Below are positions 9,501 through 19,118 of a DNA stretch of 64,000 nucleotides, piece after piece. The notes under the pieces were generated by a model. That model was given only the letters and a program-made list of their open reading frames with translations, had not been told where the DNA came from and did no database searches. The position numbers and the translations under genes are program-made. How positions within the stretch are numbered: position 1 is the stretch's first letter; every line of letters starts with the position of its first letter. The DNA is from Streptomyces actuosus (GTDB lineage: Bacteria; Actinomycetota; Actinomycetes; Streptomycetales; Streptomycetaceae): NCBI RefSeq assembly GCF_016921115.1, contig NZ_JAFFZS010000002.1, forward strand, positions 248,001 through 312,000, read 5' to 3'.

Positions 9501-10633
9501 TGGATCCCCTCCACCATGTTCGGGTTGCTCTGAGCACCGATGTGGGCGTGGGTCGTGTCATAGCTGACGCCGACGCCCTTCAGTGCGATCTCTCGTGCCG
9601 CCTCAAGATAGGAGAGGGCACCGCTCGATCCGGGATCGTAGGTCAGCACCGTCTGCCCATAACTCGGCGCCTCGGAGATGCGGACCGAGCGGGGAATGCT
9701 CGTCCGCAGCACCTCGTCGCCGAAATGGTTGCGCACCTCGTCCGCAACCTGGGACGCAAGACGCGTCCGGCCGTCGTACATGGTGAGCAGGATCGTCGAC
9801 ACATGCAGCGTGGGGTTGAGATGGCCCCGCACCAGGTCGACGTTGCGCAGCAGCTGCCCCAGACCCTCCAGCGCGTAGTACTCGCACTGAATCGGGATCA
9901 GCACCTCTTGGCCCGCCACCAACGCGTTGACCGTCAACAGGCCCAGCGAGGGCGGACAGTCGATGAGGACGTAGTCCAGGGGCTGCTCGTAGGCCTGGAT
10001 GGCCCGCTGCAGCCGGCTCTCGCGGGCCACGAGGGAGACCAGCTCGATCTCCGCACCGGCGAGGTCGATGGTGGCCGGGGCACAGAACAACCCCTCGACA
10101 TCGACAACCGGCTGGACGACCTCCGAGAGCGGCCTGCTCTCCACCAGTACGTCGTAGATGGACGGGACCTCGGCGTGGTGGTCGATCCCCAGGGCAGTGG
10201 ACGCGTTGCCCTGCGGGTCGAGGTCGATCACCAGGACGCGTCCACCATGCAGGGCCAGCGAGGCAGCGAGATTGACGGTTGTCGTCGTCTTGCCGACTCC
10301 GCCCTTCTGGTTGGCCACCACGATGACCCGGGTCTGTTCGGGGCGCGGCAGCCCTTCACCGGCGCGGCCCATTGCCTCCACCGCGAGTTGGGCCGCACGA
10401 CCGATCGGGGTGTCGTCCATCGGGGGCGGTGTTTCACGTGAAACATCCTCCCCTGGCGACTCGGCGCGGGGACCGGGGACCGGATCGGTCATCGGTCCCG
10501 CGATGTTGGCGTCGGACCGCAAGGATTCACTCTCCTCGACTTCAGGCTCGCAATGAACAGAGCCTCGCACGTGTTCGGGGTCGTGAGCCAGTGAGCCCTT
10601 GCGTTCTGTGGAGAAATCCACCTCTGTGGACAT
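9497..10633 (-). CDS. parA: Chromosome-partitioning ATPase ParA
   Basis: A 378-residue Walker-type ATPase that drives segregation of ParB-bound origins. The deviant Walker A motif [10 protein letters not shown] lies at about residues 110-119, Walker B-like [12 protein letters not shown] follows, and the DLDPQGN switch is present. The chosen start is ATG 10633 because GGGAGGGG precedes it by 7 bases. An in-frame GTG at 10777 would add 48 residues and would lie within parS site 5, which is less likely. The roughly 100-residue N-terminal extension is low in complexity and contains parS site 4 in coding sequence. Confidence 0.95.
   Translation of the reverse strand: MSTEVDFSTERKGSLAHDPEHVRGSVHCEPEVEESESLRSDANIAGPMTDPVPGPRAESPGEDVSRETPPPMDDTPIGRAAQLAVEAMGRAGEGLPRPEQTRVIVVANQKGGVGKTTTTVNLAASLALHGGRVLVIDLDPQGNASTALGIDHHAEVPSIYDVLVESRPLSEVVQPVVDVEGLFCAPATIDLAGAEIELVSLVARESRLQRAIQAYEQPLDYVLIDCPPSLGLLTVNALVAGQEVLIPIQCEYYALEGLGQLLRNVDLVRGHLNPTLHVSTILLTMYDGRTRLASQVADEVRNHFGDEVLRTSIPRSVRISEAPSYGQTVLTYDPGSSGALSYLEAAREIALKGVGVSYDTTHAHIGAQSNPNMVEGIQ
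10431..10444. other. parS chromosome-partition site 4
   Basis: Perfect GTTTCACGTGAAAC inside the 5' coding part of parA. Confidence 0.95.
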
Positions 10634-10761
10634 CTCCGTGCCCCTCCCGAGGGATGGCGCTTGAGCGGCTCGCGCTTCGTCCAGGGAGCCAAGGGGTCTA
10701 CGGGCGCGGGGTTCGGCCGCAGCGCGGCCCCGGCCGATGATGCCGTGCAGCAATGAGCGAC

Positions 10762-10775
10762 GTTTCACGTGAAAC
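10762..10775. other. parS chromosome-partition site 5
   Basis: Perfect GTTTCACGTGAAAC in the parA upstream region, about 130 bases 5' of the chosen start. ParB bound here could influence parAB transcription. Confidence 0.95.
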
Positions 10776-10868
10776 ACGATGCACAGCGGCCGAGGCCGAA
10801 CTGTCGCGACACTCCGTCATACGCGGCCGGGGCAGCTTGTGTGGAGTACGCCGGTGCGCCGGAGACGA

Positions 10869-11609
10869 TCAGCGACGGCGGCGGGTACGCTCCGAACGCG
10901 CTGCCTTCGCCCGCTTGGCCGCGAAACGTACACCGCCCGGGCTCTCCCCGACCTCCACCCGGACGACCGTCGACAGCGGATCCACGACGCCTTCGCCGAC
11001 ATGCAGGATCGACGTCTCGACCGCACCCAGCTTGCTGAGCGCCGTGGCGGCACTCTTCAGCTCTTCCTCGGCGGTGTCACCCTTGAGCGCGAGCATCTCA
11101 CCGTAGGGGCGCAGCAAGGGGATGCCCCAGGTGGCCAAGCGGTCCAGCGGTGCCACGGCGCGGGCCGTCACCACATGGACGGGGGGCAGCTTGCCCATGA
11201 CCTCCTCGGCCCGGCCACGGACGACGGTCACATGGTCCAGCCCCAGCAGTTCCACGACCTCGGTGAGGAAGTTGGTGCGCCGCAGCAGCGGCTCCAGAAG
11301 CGTGATCTTCAGGTCCTCACGGACCAGGGCGAGGGGAATGCCGGGCAGGCCGGCACCGGAGCCGACGTCGCACACGGTGACACCCTCGGGAACGACCTCC
11401 GAGAGCACCGCGCAGTTCAGCAGGTGCCGCTCCCACAGGCGGGGCACCTCGCGGGGGCCGATGAGCCCGCGCTGGACTCCTGCCTCGGCCAAGAGCTCGG
11501 CGTACCGGACCGCATCCGTGAAGCGATCACCGAATACGTCGCGTGCCTGCTCGGGCGCAGGGGGGAGCTCCGCTGCCTCCGTCACGGGAACCGTCCTTCC
11601 GTACCGCAT
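10869..11609 (-). CDS. rsmG: 16S rRNA (guanine-527-N7)-methyltransferase RsmG (GidB)
   Basis: A 246-residue SAM-dependent methyltransferase that modifies G527 of 16S rRNA. SAM motif I reads VCDVGSGAGLPGIPLA and the family signature RAVAPL is present. The tail is rich in Arg/Lys. It lies between jag and parA, the standard origin-proximal position. Loss of this gene gives low-level streptomycin resistance in Streptomyces; the copy here looks intact. Confidence 0.95.
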   Translation of the reverse strand: MRYGRTVPVTEAAELPPAPEQARDVFGDRFTDAVRYAELLAEAGVQRGLIGPREVPRLWERHLLNCAVLSEVVPEGVTVCDVGSGAGLPGIPLALVREDLKITLLEPLLRRTNFLTEVVELLGLDHVTVVRGRAEEVMGKLPPVHVVTARAVAPLDRLATWGIPLLRPYGEMLALKGDTAEEELKSAATALSKLGAVETSILHVGEGVVDPLSTVVRVEVGESPGGVRFAAKRAKAARSERTRRRR

Positions 11610-11652
11610 CAGCGCGACCCGCGCCGACCACCAGAACTACAGGCTGACAAAG

Positions 11653-11685
11653 TCCGGCCCCGTCTGCGCAACAGACGGGGCCGGA
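11653..11685 (-). terminator. Hairpin between jag and rsmG
   Basis: A perfect 14-bp stem (TCCGGCCCCGTCTG / CAGACGGGGCCGGA) with a 5-base loop, immediately after the jag stop on the minus strand. Confidence 0.8.
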
Positions 11686-11704
11686 GGGATACGTACGTAC
11701 CGAA

Positions 11705-12211
11705 TCAGTTGGGCAGCACGACGACGAACCGCTGCGGTTCCTCGCCCTCGGACTCGCTGCGCAGGCCGGCCGCCTTGACCGCGTCGTGCACGACCTTCCG
11801 CTCGAACGGGGTCATCGGCTTGAGCTGCTTGGGCTCACCGCTGCTCTTGACCTCGGCCGCCGTCTTGGCACCCAGCTCGGCCAGCTCGGCACGCTTCGTG
11901 GCGCGGTACTCGGCGATGTCCAGCATCAGGCGGCTGCGGTCGCCGGTCTCCCGGTGCACGGCCAGCCGAGTCAGCTCCTGCAGCGCCTCCAGCACCTCGC
12001 CGTCCCGGCCGACCAGCTTCTGCAGGTCGCGGCCGCCCGTGTCACTGATGATCGACACGGAGGCACGGTCGCCCTCGACGTCCATGTCGATGTCGCCGTC
12101 GAGGTCGGCGATGTCCAGCAGACCCTCGAGGTAGTCCGCCGCGATCTCGCCTTCCTGCTCCAGGCGGGTCAGGGTGTCTGCACCCTCGGCGGAGGTGGTG
12201 CCTTCCGTCAC
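11705..12211 (-). CDS. jag: RNA-binding protein Jag/KhpB (KH-R3H)
   Basis: A 168-residue protein. A KH-like domain (about 75-110, GRDLQKLVGRDGEVLEALQ) is followed by an R3H domain with the ERKVVHDAV segment. The N-terminal acidic region is short and has no full Jag-N domain. It lies directly downstream of yidC (15-base gap). Family members bind RNA and influence cell-wall synthesis and division. Confidence 0.92.
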   Translation of the reverse strand: MTEGTTSAEGADTLTRLEQEGEIAADYLEGLLDIADLDGDIDMDVEGDRASVSIISDTGGRDLQKLVGRDGEVLEALQELTRLAVHRETGDRSRLMLDIAEYRATKRAELAELGAKTAAEVKSSGEPKQLKPMTPFERKVVHDAVKAAGLRSESEGEEPQRFVVVLPN

Positions 12212-12226
12212 GGGATGGGCTCCTTC

Positions 12227-13495
12227 TTACTTCTTGGACGGGGACTTGGGGCGCTGCGGACCACCCTTGCGCTGCCCGCTCTGGGCCTTGCTGCGGGTGC
12301 CGGAGGCAGGCTTCTTGGCCGCGCTGTCGGGCTGGGCGTCCTCCGGCTCGCCGGACTTCCTCAGCGACGGCGAGGACGGCGCCGACGGCGCCGACGCGGT
12401 CGACTGACGCTGGGACTTCGTCTGCCGCTTGGGCTGCTGCCGCTTCGGGGTCTCGCTCGCGGTCGCCTGCGCCGTACCGTCCTCGGTCTGAGCGGCGGCC
12501 TTGGCCTCGCCCATCACCACGGACCCGTCGGGCTGAGCCGCCAGGCCCGCCTTGTTCAGGCCGTTGATGAACTTGCGCTCGAACTCGTTGCGGTCGCGGC
12601 CCTTGGTGACGATGGCCTTGACGATGGCCTTCTCGCGACGGTTGCGGGTCTTGCCGTGGTGCGCGACGTGCTTGGACAGGCGCTCCAGGTAGGCGGCCTG
12701 AGCCTTGGAACCCGGGGTCGGGTTGTTGTGGATGACGTACATCTGCTGGCCCATGGTCCACACGTTGGTGGTCAGCCAGTAGACGAGGACACCGACGGGG
12801 AAGTTGATGCCGAACACGGCGAACATGACCGGGAAGACGTACATCAGCATCTTCTGCTGCTGCATGAAGGGCGTCTTCACCGTGGTGTCGACGTTCTTCG
12901 TCATCAGCTGGCGCTGGGTGAAGAACTGCGACGCCGACATCAGGACGATCATGATGGCGGTGACGACCCGGACGTCGGTGAGCGAGGCGCCCAGCGCCTC
13001 GACCTTCGCCTGGCTGTCCATGAACTTCGCGGCGAGCGGGGCACCGAAGATGTGGGCCTGCCGGGCGCTGGCGAGGAGGTCCTCGTTGATGACCCCGATC
13101 GTCTTGCCCGTCGCGATGCCGTTGAGCACGTGGTACAGGGCGAAGAAGAACGGGGACTGCGCCAGGATGGGAAGGCACGAGGAGAGCGGGTTGGTACCCG
13201 TCTCCTTGTACAGCTTCATCATCTCTTCGGACTGACGCTGCCGGTCGTTCTTGTAGCGCTCCTGGATCTTCTTCATCTCCGGCTGGAGCGTCTGCATCGC
13301 GCGGGTCGCCTTGATCTGCTTCACGAAGAGTGGGATCAGGCAGATCCGGATCACGACCACCAGGGACACGATGGACAGACCCCAGGCCCATCCGGTGTCA
13401 GGCCCGAAAATCGCACCGTACACCGCGTGGAACTGGACGATGACCCAGGAGACGGGCCAGGTGATGAAACTGAAGAGGCTGGCAATCGTGTCCAC
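12227..13495 (-). CDS. yidC: Membrane protein insertase YidC
   Basis: A 422-residue insertase of the Gram-positive type. Hydrophobic segments include [17 protein letters not shown] and [18 protein letters not shown], the latter containing the conserved hydrophilic-groove arginine. Three more membrane helices follow around residues 105-250. A long basic, Gln/Lys/Ser-rich C-terminal tail (about 300-422) probably contacts ribosomes. It lies three bases from yidD in the rpmH-rnpA-yidD-yidC-jag operon. Confidence 0.96.
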   Translation of the reverse strand: MDTIASLFSFITWPVSWVIVQFHAVYGAIFGPDTGWAWGLSIVSLVVVIRICLIPLFVKQIKATRAMQTLQPEMKKIQERYKNDRQRQSEEMMKLYKETGTNPLSSCLPILAQSPFFFALYHVLNGIATGKTIGVINEDLLASARQAHIFGAPLAAKFMDSQAKVEALGASLTDVRVVTAIMIVLMSASQFFTQRQLMTKNVDTTVKTPFMQQQKMLMYVFPVMFAVFGINFPVGVLVYWLTTNVWTMGQQMYVIHNNPTPGSKAQAAYLERLSKHVAHHGKTRNRREKAIVKAIVTKGRDRNEFERKFINGLNKAGLAAQPDGSVVMGEAKAAAQTEDGTAQATASETPKRQQPKRQTKSQRQSTASAPSAPSSPSLRKSGEPEDAQPDSAAKKPASGTRSKAQSGQRKGGPQRPKSPSKK

Positions 13496-13498
13496 TAA

Positions 13499-13852
13499 TC
13501 ATGCTCCTTGGGCATGGGGCGAGGTCTCTGCGGCCGGACCCGGCGGGGTGTCCCCGTCGGGGCCCGGTTCGGCGGCGGAGGTCCCGCCCCTGCGTGCACG
13601 CCAGGCGTCACGCAGCATTTCGTGCCACCGCGGGCGCTTGCGCGGCGGAACATGGTCCACACCGCCCAGCGACCACGGATTGCACCGCAGAATGCGCCAG
13701 GCCGTGAGTGCCGTTCCCTTGATCGCGCCGTGTCGGTCGATCGCCGTGTAGCCGTAGTGGGAGCACGACGGGTAGTACTTGCAGACCGGCCCCAGCAGGG
13801 GACTGATCGTCCACTGGTACAGCTTGATCAGAGCCAGCAACGGGTACTTCAT
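13499..13852 (-). CDS. yidD: Membrane protein insertion efficiency factor YidD
   Basis: A 117-residue member of the haemolytic-domain family. The signature [23 protein letters not shown] and the [17 protein letters not shown] segment are present, with three conserved cysteines. The tail after about residue 85 is disordered. The start overlaps the rnpA stop by four bases. Confidence 0.95.
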   Translation of the reverse strand: MKYPLLALIKLYQWTISPLLGPVCKYYPSCSHYGYTAIDRHGAIKGTALTAWRILRCNPWSLGGVDHVPPRKRPRWHEMLRDAWRARRGGTSAAEPGPDGDTPPGPAAETSPHAQGA

Positions 13853-14220
13853 CGCGCGCCCCCTCCCAGCAGCCGCTCGAGGGCGGCATCCAGGTCCCGG
13901 GCCAGATGTACATGGTCGGCGTCACCCGCACCGGGTAGCGCCCTTACCACTACCAGGCTACCGGGGGGAAGCTGAGCGATCCGGTCCCGCATCAGATGGC
14001 GCAGTCTGCGCTTCACCTTGTTGCGGACGACCGCACCGCCCACGGCCTTGCTCACGACGAAACCCGCACGCGTCGGAGGAGCGCTCTCCCCAGGCGCGTG
14101 CGGGTCCGTGGCACCGCTACGAAGATGGACGACGAGGGACGGGCGGCCGGCCCGGCGCCCCCGTCGTACCGCGGTCGCGAAGTCCTCGCGCCGCCTCAGC
14201 CGGTTCTCGGTGGGCAGCAC
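13849..14220 (-). CDS. rnpA: Ribonuclease P protein component
   Basis: A 123-residue basic protein that assists the RNase P RNA in maturing tRNA 5' ends. The RNR motif ([15 protein letters not shown]) is intact. A GTG start lies 21 bases after the rpmH stop, in the usual L34-RnpA pair. Confidence 0.96.
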   Translation of the reverse strand: MLPTENRLRRREDFATAVRRGRRAGRPSLVVHLRSGATDPHAPGESAPPTRAGFVVSKAVGGAVVRNKVKRRLRHLMRDRIAQLPPGSLVVVRALPGAGDADHVHLARDLDAALERLLGGGAR

Positions 14221-14241
14221 GACGTCATGACCTGATCGGGA

Positions 14242-14379
14242 TCAGGCGGACAGACGGGCGCGACCCTTGCTGCGGCGGGACGCGAGAATCGCGCGGCCGG
14301 CACGGGTGCGCATACGCAGCCGGAAGCCGTGGGTCTTCGCGCGACGACGGTTGTTCGGCTGGAAGGTGCGCTTGCTCAC
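14242..14379 (-). CDS. rpmH: 50S ribosomal protein L34
   Basis: A 45-residue basic protein beginning [19 protein letters not shown], the conserved L34 signature. The start is GTG 14379, which gives the exact family length; longer in-frame readings are artefacts. It is the first gene of the minus-strand operon and is divergent from dnaA. Confidence 0.97.
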   Translation of the reverse strand: MSKRTFQPNNRRRAKTHGFRLRMRTRAGRAILASRRSKGRARLSA

Positions 14380-14756
14380 TCGGGGGCTCCAGAAAGAAAT
14401 CGGTGTTGGCGGGGTGCCGTCCTGGCTGTCACCGTGCGCCCACGAGTAGCTCGCAGTCACGCCTCAGTGCACCGCTTTCCGATCACCTTGAACGCGATCT
14501 GTGCCCATCGGAGGCAGGCGGCAGCAGCCATCGACAACTCGACCTGGTTACGGTACGCGCGGCTACGCCATCCGGTCAAACCAGGGGGCGCCGGGAGACA
14601 CTATCCACAGGCTGGGGACAACGACTTGAACCGTACCCGTCGCGCTGACTACCGTGACTGGACTCCGATTCGTTCCCTTGTCCCCGACCCACACCGATTT
14701 ACATCCCGACCCGTCCCGGATCACACGATCGTGGGACCTGCGAGAGAGCGTGCCCT
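14380..14756. promoter_or_regulatory. rpmH-dnaA divergent promoter region with DnaA boxes
   Basis: A 377-bp gene-free region. It contains CTATCCACA at 14601-14609 and the inverted variant TGGGGACAA at 14613-14621, two near-consensus DnaA boxes facing each other about 135-155 bases upstream of the dnaA GTG. This pair is the known arrangement for DnaA autorepression in Streptomyces. Exact promoter elements were not assigned. Confidence 0.7.
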
Positions 14757-16712
14757 GTGGCTGACGTACCTGCCGATCTTGCCGCAGTGTGGCCACACGT
14801 GCTGGAGAAGCTCCTCGGTGAGGGACGCGGCCAAGGTGTCGAGGCCAAGGACGAGCGCTGGCTCCGGCGCACCCAGCCGCTCGCGCTGGTCGCCGACACC
14901 GCCCTCCTCGCCGTGCCGAACGAATTCGCGAAGGGCGTGCTGGAGGGCAGGCTCGCCCCGATCGTCAGCGACACCCTGAGCCGCGAGTGCGGGCGTCCGA
15001 TCCGCATCGCGATCACCGTCGACGACTCCGTGGGCGAGCCCCCGGCCCCGCCCGCGCCGCCGGCCCAGCAGCAGCAGCGCTACGACGAGCAGCCCGAGCT
15101 GCCCGCGTACGACTCCCCGTACGAGGCTCCCTACGACGGGGGCTACGGCCGCCACCGTGCCGAGCACCTGCCGTCCCGCGGCGACGACCAGCATCCGGGC
15201 TCCCGCCCCGACCAGCTGCCGACCGCCCGCCCGGCCTACCCCTCGGAGTACCAGCGCCCCGAGCCGGGCGCCTGGCCGCGTTCCGCGCAGGACGACTACG
15301 GCTGGCAGCAGCAGCGGCTCGGCTTCCCCGAGCGAGACCCGTACGCCTCGCCGTCCTCTCAGGACTCCTACGGCGGGCAGGACTCCTACGGCAAGCCGCC
15401 GCAGGACTACCGGGCGCCGTCCATGGACCGGCCCGAGCGCCCGCCCTACGACCAGCGCCCGGACTACGACGCCCCGCGCGGCGAGTACGAGCACCCGCGC
15501 GGAGACTACGACCAGCGCGACTACGACCAGCGCGACGGCGGCCGGCGCGAGCTGCCCGAGCCGCCGCCCGGTTCCGGGCACGTGCACCGCGGCGGCCCCG
15601 TCGGCCCGAACCTGCCGGCCACCGGGGCTCCCGGGCCGCTGGCGGCGCAGCCGGCCCCGGCGGCCGGCCCGGGCGAGCCGACCGCGCGGCTCAACCCGAA
15701 GTACCTCTTCGACACGTTCGTCATCGGCGCCTCGAACCGATTCGCGCACGCCGCCGCGGTCGCCGTCGCGGAAGCGCCGGCGAAGGCCTACAACCCGCTG
15801 TTCATCTACGGGGAGTCCGGGCTGGGCAAGACGCACCTGCTGCACGCCATCGGGCACTACGCGCGCAGCCTCTACCCGGGCACGCGGGTGCGGTACGTGA
15901 GTTCGGAGGAGTTCACCAACGAGTTCATCAACTCCATCCGCGACGGCAAGGGCGACAGCTTCCGCAAGCGCTACCGCGAGATGGACATCCTGCTCGTCGA
16001 CGACATCCAGTTCCTGGCGGACAAGGAGTCGACGCAGGAGGAGTTCTTCCACACCTTCAACACGCTCCACAACGCGAACAAGCAGATCGTGCTCTCCTCC
16101 GACCGGCCGCCGAAGCAGCTGGTGACGCTGGAGGACCGGCTGCGGAACCGTTTCGAGTGGGGCCTGATCACCGACGTCCAGCCGCCCGAGCTGGAGACGC
16201 GGATCGCGATCCTGCGCAAGAAGGCGGTGCAGGAGCAGCTGAACGCCCCGCCGGAGGTGCTGGAGTTCATCGCCTCCCGCATCTCGCGCAACATCCGCGA
16301 GCTGGAGGGCGCGCTGATCCGGGTGACGGCGTTCGCGTCGCTCAACCGGCAGCCGGTGGACCTGGGCCTGACAGAGATCGTCCTGAAGGACCTGATCCCC
16401 GGCGGCGAGGACTCGGCGCCTGAGATCACGTCGACGGCCATCATGAGCGCGACGGCGGACTACTTCGGGCTGACGGTGGAGGACCTGTGCGGTACCTCCC
16501 GCGGCCGGGCCCTGGTCACCGCGCGGCAGATCGCCATGTATCTGTGCCGGGAGCTGACGGACCTGTCACTGCCGAAGATCGGTGCGCTGTTCGGTGGGCG
16601 CGACCACACGACGGTCATGCACGCGGACCGCAAGATCCGCAATCTGATGGCCGAGCGACGCTCCATCTACAACCAGGTGACCGAGCTGACCAACCGCATC
16701 AAGAACGGCTGA
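14757..16712 (+). CDS. dnaA: Chromosomal replication initiator DnaA
   Basis: A 651-residue protein, long for the family because domain II (about 105-300) is a Tyr/Asp/Pro/Arg-rich disordered linker typical of Streptomyces. Domain I (1-95) precedes it. The AAA+ domain has Walker [12 protein letters not shown] near residue 352 and Walker [11 protein letters not shown]. Domain IV carries the DNA-binding signature [18 protein letters not shown] start. It binds the DnaA boxes of the adjacent oriC. Confidence 0.98.
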   Translation: MADVPADLAAVWPHVLEKLLGEGRGQGVEAKDERWLRRTQPLALVADTALLAVPNEFAKGVLEGRLAPIVSDTLSRECGRPIRIAITVDDSVGEPPAPPAPPAQQQQRYDEQPELPAYDSPYEAPYDGGYGRHRAEHLPSRGDDQHPGSRPDQLPTARPAYPSEYQRPEPGAWPRSAQDDYGWQQQRLGFPERDPYASPSSQDSYGGQDSYGKPPQDYRAPSMDRPERPPYDQRPDYDAPRGEYEHPRGDYDQRDYDQRDGGRRELPEPPPGSGHVHRGGPVGPNLPATGAPGPLAAQPAPAAGPGEPTARLNPKYLFDTFVIGASNRFAHAAAVAVAEAPAKAYNPLFIYGESGLGKTHLLHAIGHYARSLYPGTRVRYVSSEEFTNEFINSIRDGKGDSFRKRYREMDILLVDDIQFLADKESTQEEFFHTFNTLHNANKQIVLSSDRPPKQLVTLEDRLRNRFEWGLITDVQPPELETRIAILRKKAVQEQLNAPPEVLEFIASRISRNIRELEGALIRVTAFASLNRQPVDLGLTEIVLKDLIPGGEDSAPEITSTAIMSATADYFGLTVEDLCGTSRGRALVTARQIAMYLCRELTDLSLPKIGALFGGRDHTTVMHADRKIRNLMAERRSIYNQVTELTNRIKNG

Positions 16713-16852
16713 CGCGGCGCCCCCACGGCAACACACAGCACGGCTGCTCACGGCTCGGCGCCCACGGCGTGCCGCCCCGCCCACCCGCGGCACGGCCACA
16801 CACGGCAAGGCCGAACCGGCCCGTCCTCTCGGCTGCCCGCGGCCACGCCGGG

Positions 16853-16900
16853 CACCGAGTCACCGAGTCACCCAGTCACCCAGTCACCCAGTCACCGAGC
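16853..16900. repeat. Six tandem 8-bp units
   Basis: Six uninterrupted copies of CACC(C/G)AG(T/C), with units reading CACCGAGT twice, CACCCAGT three times and CACCGAGC once. They lie between the dnaA stop and its terminator. Period 8 is not a codon multiple and the region is non-coding. Confidence 0.9.
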
Positions 16901-16920
16901 AAGCCACCCACAGCGCCCGA

Positions 16921-16951
16921 GGGCGCCTCCGGACGGGTTCCGGAGGCGCCC
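16921..16951 (+). terminator. dnaA terminator
   Basis: A perfect 13-bp stem (GGGCGCCTCCGGA / TCCGGAGGCGCCC) with a 5-base loop, about 210 bases after the dnaA stop. It insulates oriC from dnaA transcription. Confidence 0.85.
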
Positions 16952-17780
16952 TTCGTCATGCGGCGGCTCGATGCCGGGGGCACAGGCGTGCCGCTCGCTG
17001 TTCGAATAGCTGAGGGGTTACGGCTCTTCTCCACAGATTGGGGCACTTTCTTCCGTCCACAGACTGGGGACCGCGAAGTTCTCCAGATCGTCGTCCACAG
17101 GGTGACCACCAGGGAGACGTCTGGGCAGGTCAGCGGCATGTGGATTCGTGGACAAAAGTTGTCCACAGCTTGTGGACAAAGCGGCGATCCACAAGCTGTG
17201 CACGAAGTTGTCCACGAGCAACTCACAGCTTCCCACCGGTTGTCCCCAGCGATCAGTGGCTTCTCCACATCTCTGTCCACTGTTCGGCAACCCGGCACGG
17301 CTCCTCACCGGCCGGAGTGAAAGGCGTCACAAGAAGGTGCCTGGTTGGGCTGTGGGAAAGCGGGGTAAAGCTGGGGACAGGTCTGGGGAGAACTGCCCTC
17401 GGCCTGTGCACGGGATGTGCAGAACTTTCCGTTCTCCACAGAGACCCCCGGTTGTCCACCGTCTCCGCCCACAGGGCCCGTGGACAAAATTCCCGCTCTG
17501 AGCTGGGCAAACGTGGTTATCCACGGTTTCCACAGGCCCTACTACTACGAACGACTAGAGAGAGCCTGGAATCCGTTTCGAAGCGGGACCTGTGCACAAC
17601 TCGCCCCGAGCTGCCCGACCGCCCCTCGTCACGACTTGACCCCGAGAGGCACCTACTGTCACTGCGGTGCGTCAGACTGGTCCCCGGTGTCCTTCCCCTC
17701 TCCGGGGCGGCCGACACCGGGACAGACGACGAAGGCGAAGCAGGGCGAGAAGCGCCGGCAACAGCAGGAGGCGGCTTACG
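16952..17780. other. oriC: Chromosomal origin of replication oriC
   Basis: An 829-bp non-coding region between dnaA and dnaN with many DnaA boxes in both orientations. Clear examples are CGTGGACAA 17148-17156, TTGTCCACA 17159-17167, TGTGGACAA 17171-17179, TTGTCCACG 17208-17216, TTGTCCACC 17452-17460, CGTGGACAA 17480-17488 and TTATCCACG 17517-17525, with further near matches from about 17030. Boxes fall in two groups, about 17030-17290 and 17350-17530, as described for Streptomyces origins. No long AT-rich block is visible. Confidence 0.95.
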
Positions 17781-18911
17781 GTGAAGATCCGGGTGGAACG
17801 CGACGTACTCGCGGAGGCAGTGGCCTGGGCGGCGCGCAGCCTCCCGGCCCGTCCGCCGGCGCCTGTGCTCGCCGGCCTGCTGCTGAAGGCCGAGGACGGC
17901 CAGCTGAGCCTGTCCAGCTTCGACTACGAGGTCTCCGCCCGCGTGAGCGTCGACGCCGAGGTCGAGGAGGACGGCACCGTCCTGGTCTCGGGCCGGCTGC
18001 TCGCGGACATCTCCCGCGCCCTCCCCAACCGGCCGGTGGAGATTTCCACGGACGGTGTACGGGCGACGGTGGTCTGCGGCTCCTCGCGCTTCACCCTCCA
18101 CACGCTTCCCGTCGAGGAGTACCCGGCGCTGCCGCAGATGCCGAACGCCACGGGCACCGTCCCCGGCGAGGTCTTCTCCGCCGCCGTGCAGCAGGTCGCC
18201 ATCGCCGCGGGCCGGGACGACACGCTGCCCGTGCTGACCGGTGTGCGCATCGAGATCGAGGGCGACACGGTCACGCTGGCCTCCACCGACCGCTACCGCT
18301 TCGCGGTCCGCGAGTTCCTGTGGAAGCCGGAGAACCCGGACGCCTCGGCGGTCGCCCTGGTGCCCGCCAAGACACTGCTGGACACCGCGAAGTCACTGGG
18401 CGCCGGCGACAGCGTCACGCTGGCGCTGTCGGGCTCGGGTGCGGGCGAGGGGCTGATCGGCTTCGAGGGCGCCGGGCGGCGGACGACGACACGTCTGCTG
18501 GAGGGCGACCTGCCGAAGTACCGGACGCTGTTCCCCACGGAGTTCAACAGCGTGGCCACCATCGAGACCGCGCCGTTCGTGGAGGCCGTCAAGCGCGTGG
18601 CGCTGGTCGCCGAGCGCAACACCCCGGTGCGGCTCAGCTTCGAGCAGGGTGTGCTGATCCTGGAGGCGGGCTCCAGTGACGATGCACAGGCTGTGGAGCG
18701 GGTGGACGCGCAGCTGGAGGGTGACGACATCTCGATCGCCTTCAACCCGACGTTCCTGCTGGACGGTCTGAGCGCGATCGACTCCCCCGTGGCACAGCTG
18801 TCGTTCACGACGTCGACCAAGCCCGCGCTGCTGTCCGGCAAGCCGGCGGTGGACGCCGAGGCGGACACGGCCTACAAGTACCTGATCATGCCGGTGCGGC
18901 TGAGCGGCTGA
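17781..18911 (+). CDS. dnaN: DNA polymerase III beta sliding clamp
   Basis: A 376-residue clamp with three repeats of the processivity fold. The start is GTG 17781 (product MKIRVERDVLAEAVAWAAR) and the C-terminus ends with the conserved YLIMPVRLS. It follows oriC directly and encircles DNA to tether polymerase III. Normal length. Confidence 0.97.
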   Translation: MKIRVERDVLAEAVAWAARSLPARPPAPVLAGLLLKAEDGQLSLSSFDYEVSARVSVDAEVEEDGTVLVSGRLLADISRALPNRPVEISTDGVRATVVCGSSRFTLHTLPVEEYPALPQMPNATGTVPGEVFSAAVQQVAIAAGRDDTLPVLTGVRIEIEGDTVTLASTDRYRFAVREFLWKPENPDASAVALVPAKTLLDTAKSLGAGDSVTLALSGSGAGEGLIGFEGAGRRTTTRLLEGDLPKYRTLFPTEFNSVATIETAPFVEAVKRVALVAERNTPVRLSFEQGVLILEAGSSDDAQAVERVDAQLEGDDISIAFNPTFLLDGLSAIDSPVAQLSFTTSTKPALLSGKPAVDAEADTAYKYLIMPVRLSG

Positions 18912-18931
18912 GGCCCGGGGCTCCCTGGAGG

Positions 18932-18940
18932 TTGTCCACA
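18932..18940 (+). promoter_or_regulatory. Isolated perfect DnaA box after dnaN
   Basis: TTGTCCACA, identical to the consensus box, in the dnaN-gnd gap outside the main oriC cluster. It is close enough to the gnd start (about 180 bases) to be regulatory or a titration site. Confidence 0.6.
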
Positions 18941-19118
18941 GGCCGGTGCGCAACAGGCCTCGGCCTGTGGGAGAACCCGCAGGTGAGGGTGTACGTATGA
19001 GCGCGTATGCCCACAGCTGTGCGTGACGGTCCGGGTTTAGGCTCGGACAGGGGTACGAGGGTGCCCCAGGGGTGCGAGAGCGCCCCGCACGCCACACAGC
19101 GACCTAAGGAAACAACTG

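Noticed and set aside
10634..10777. N-terminally extended ParA from the GTG at 10777
   Set aside because: The extension overlaps parS site 5 and has no ribosome-binding site, whereas ATG 10633 has GGGAGGGG at good spacing.
16952..17780. ORFs across oriC
   Set aside because: All readings consist of DnaA-box translations; the region is the replication origin.
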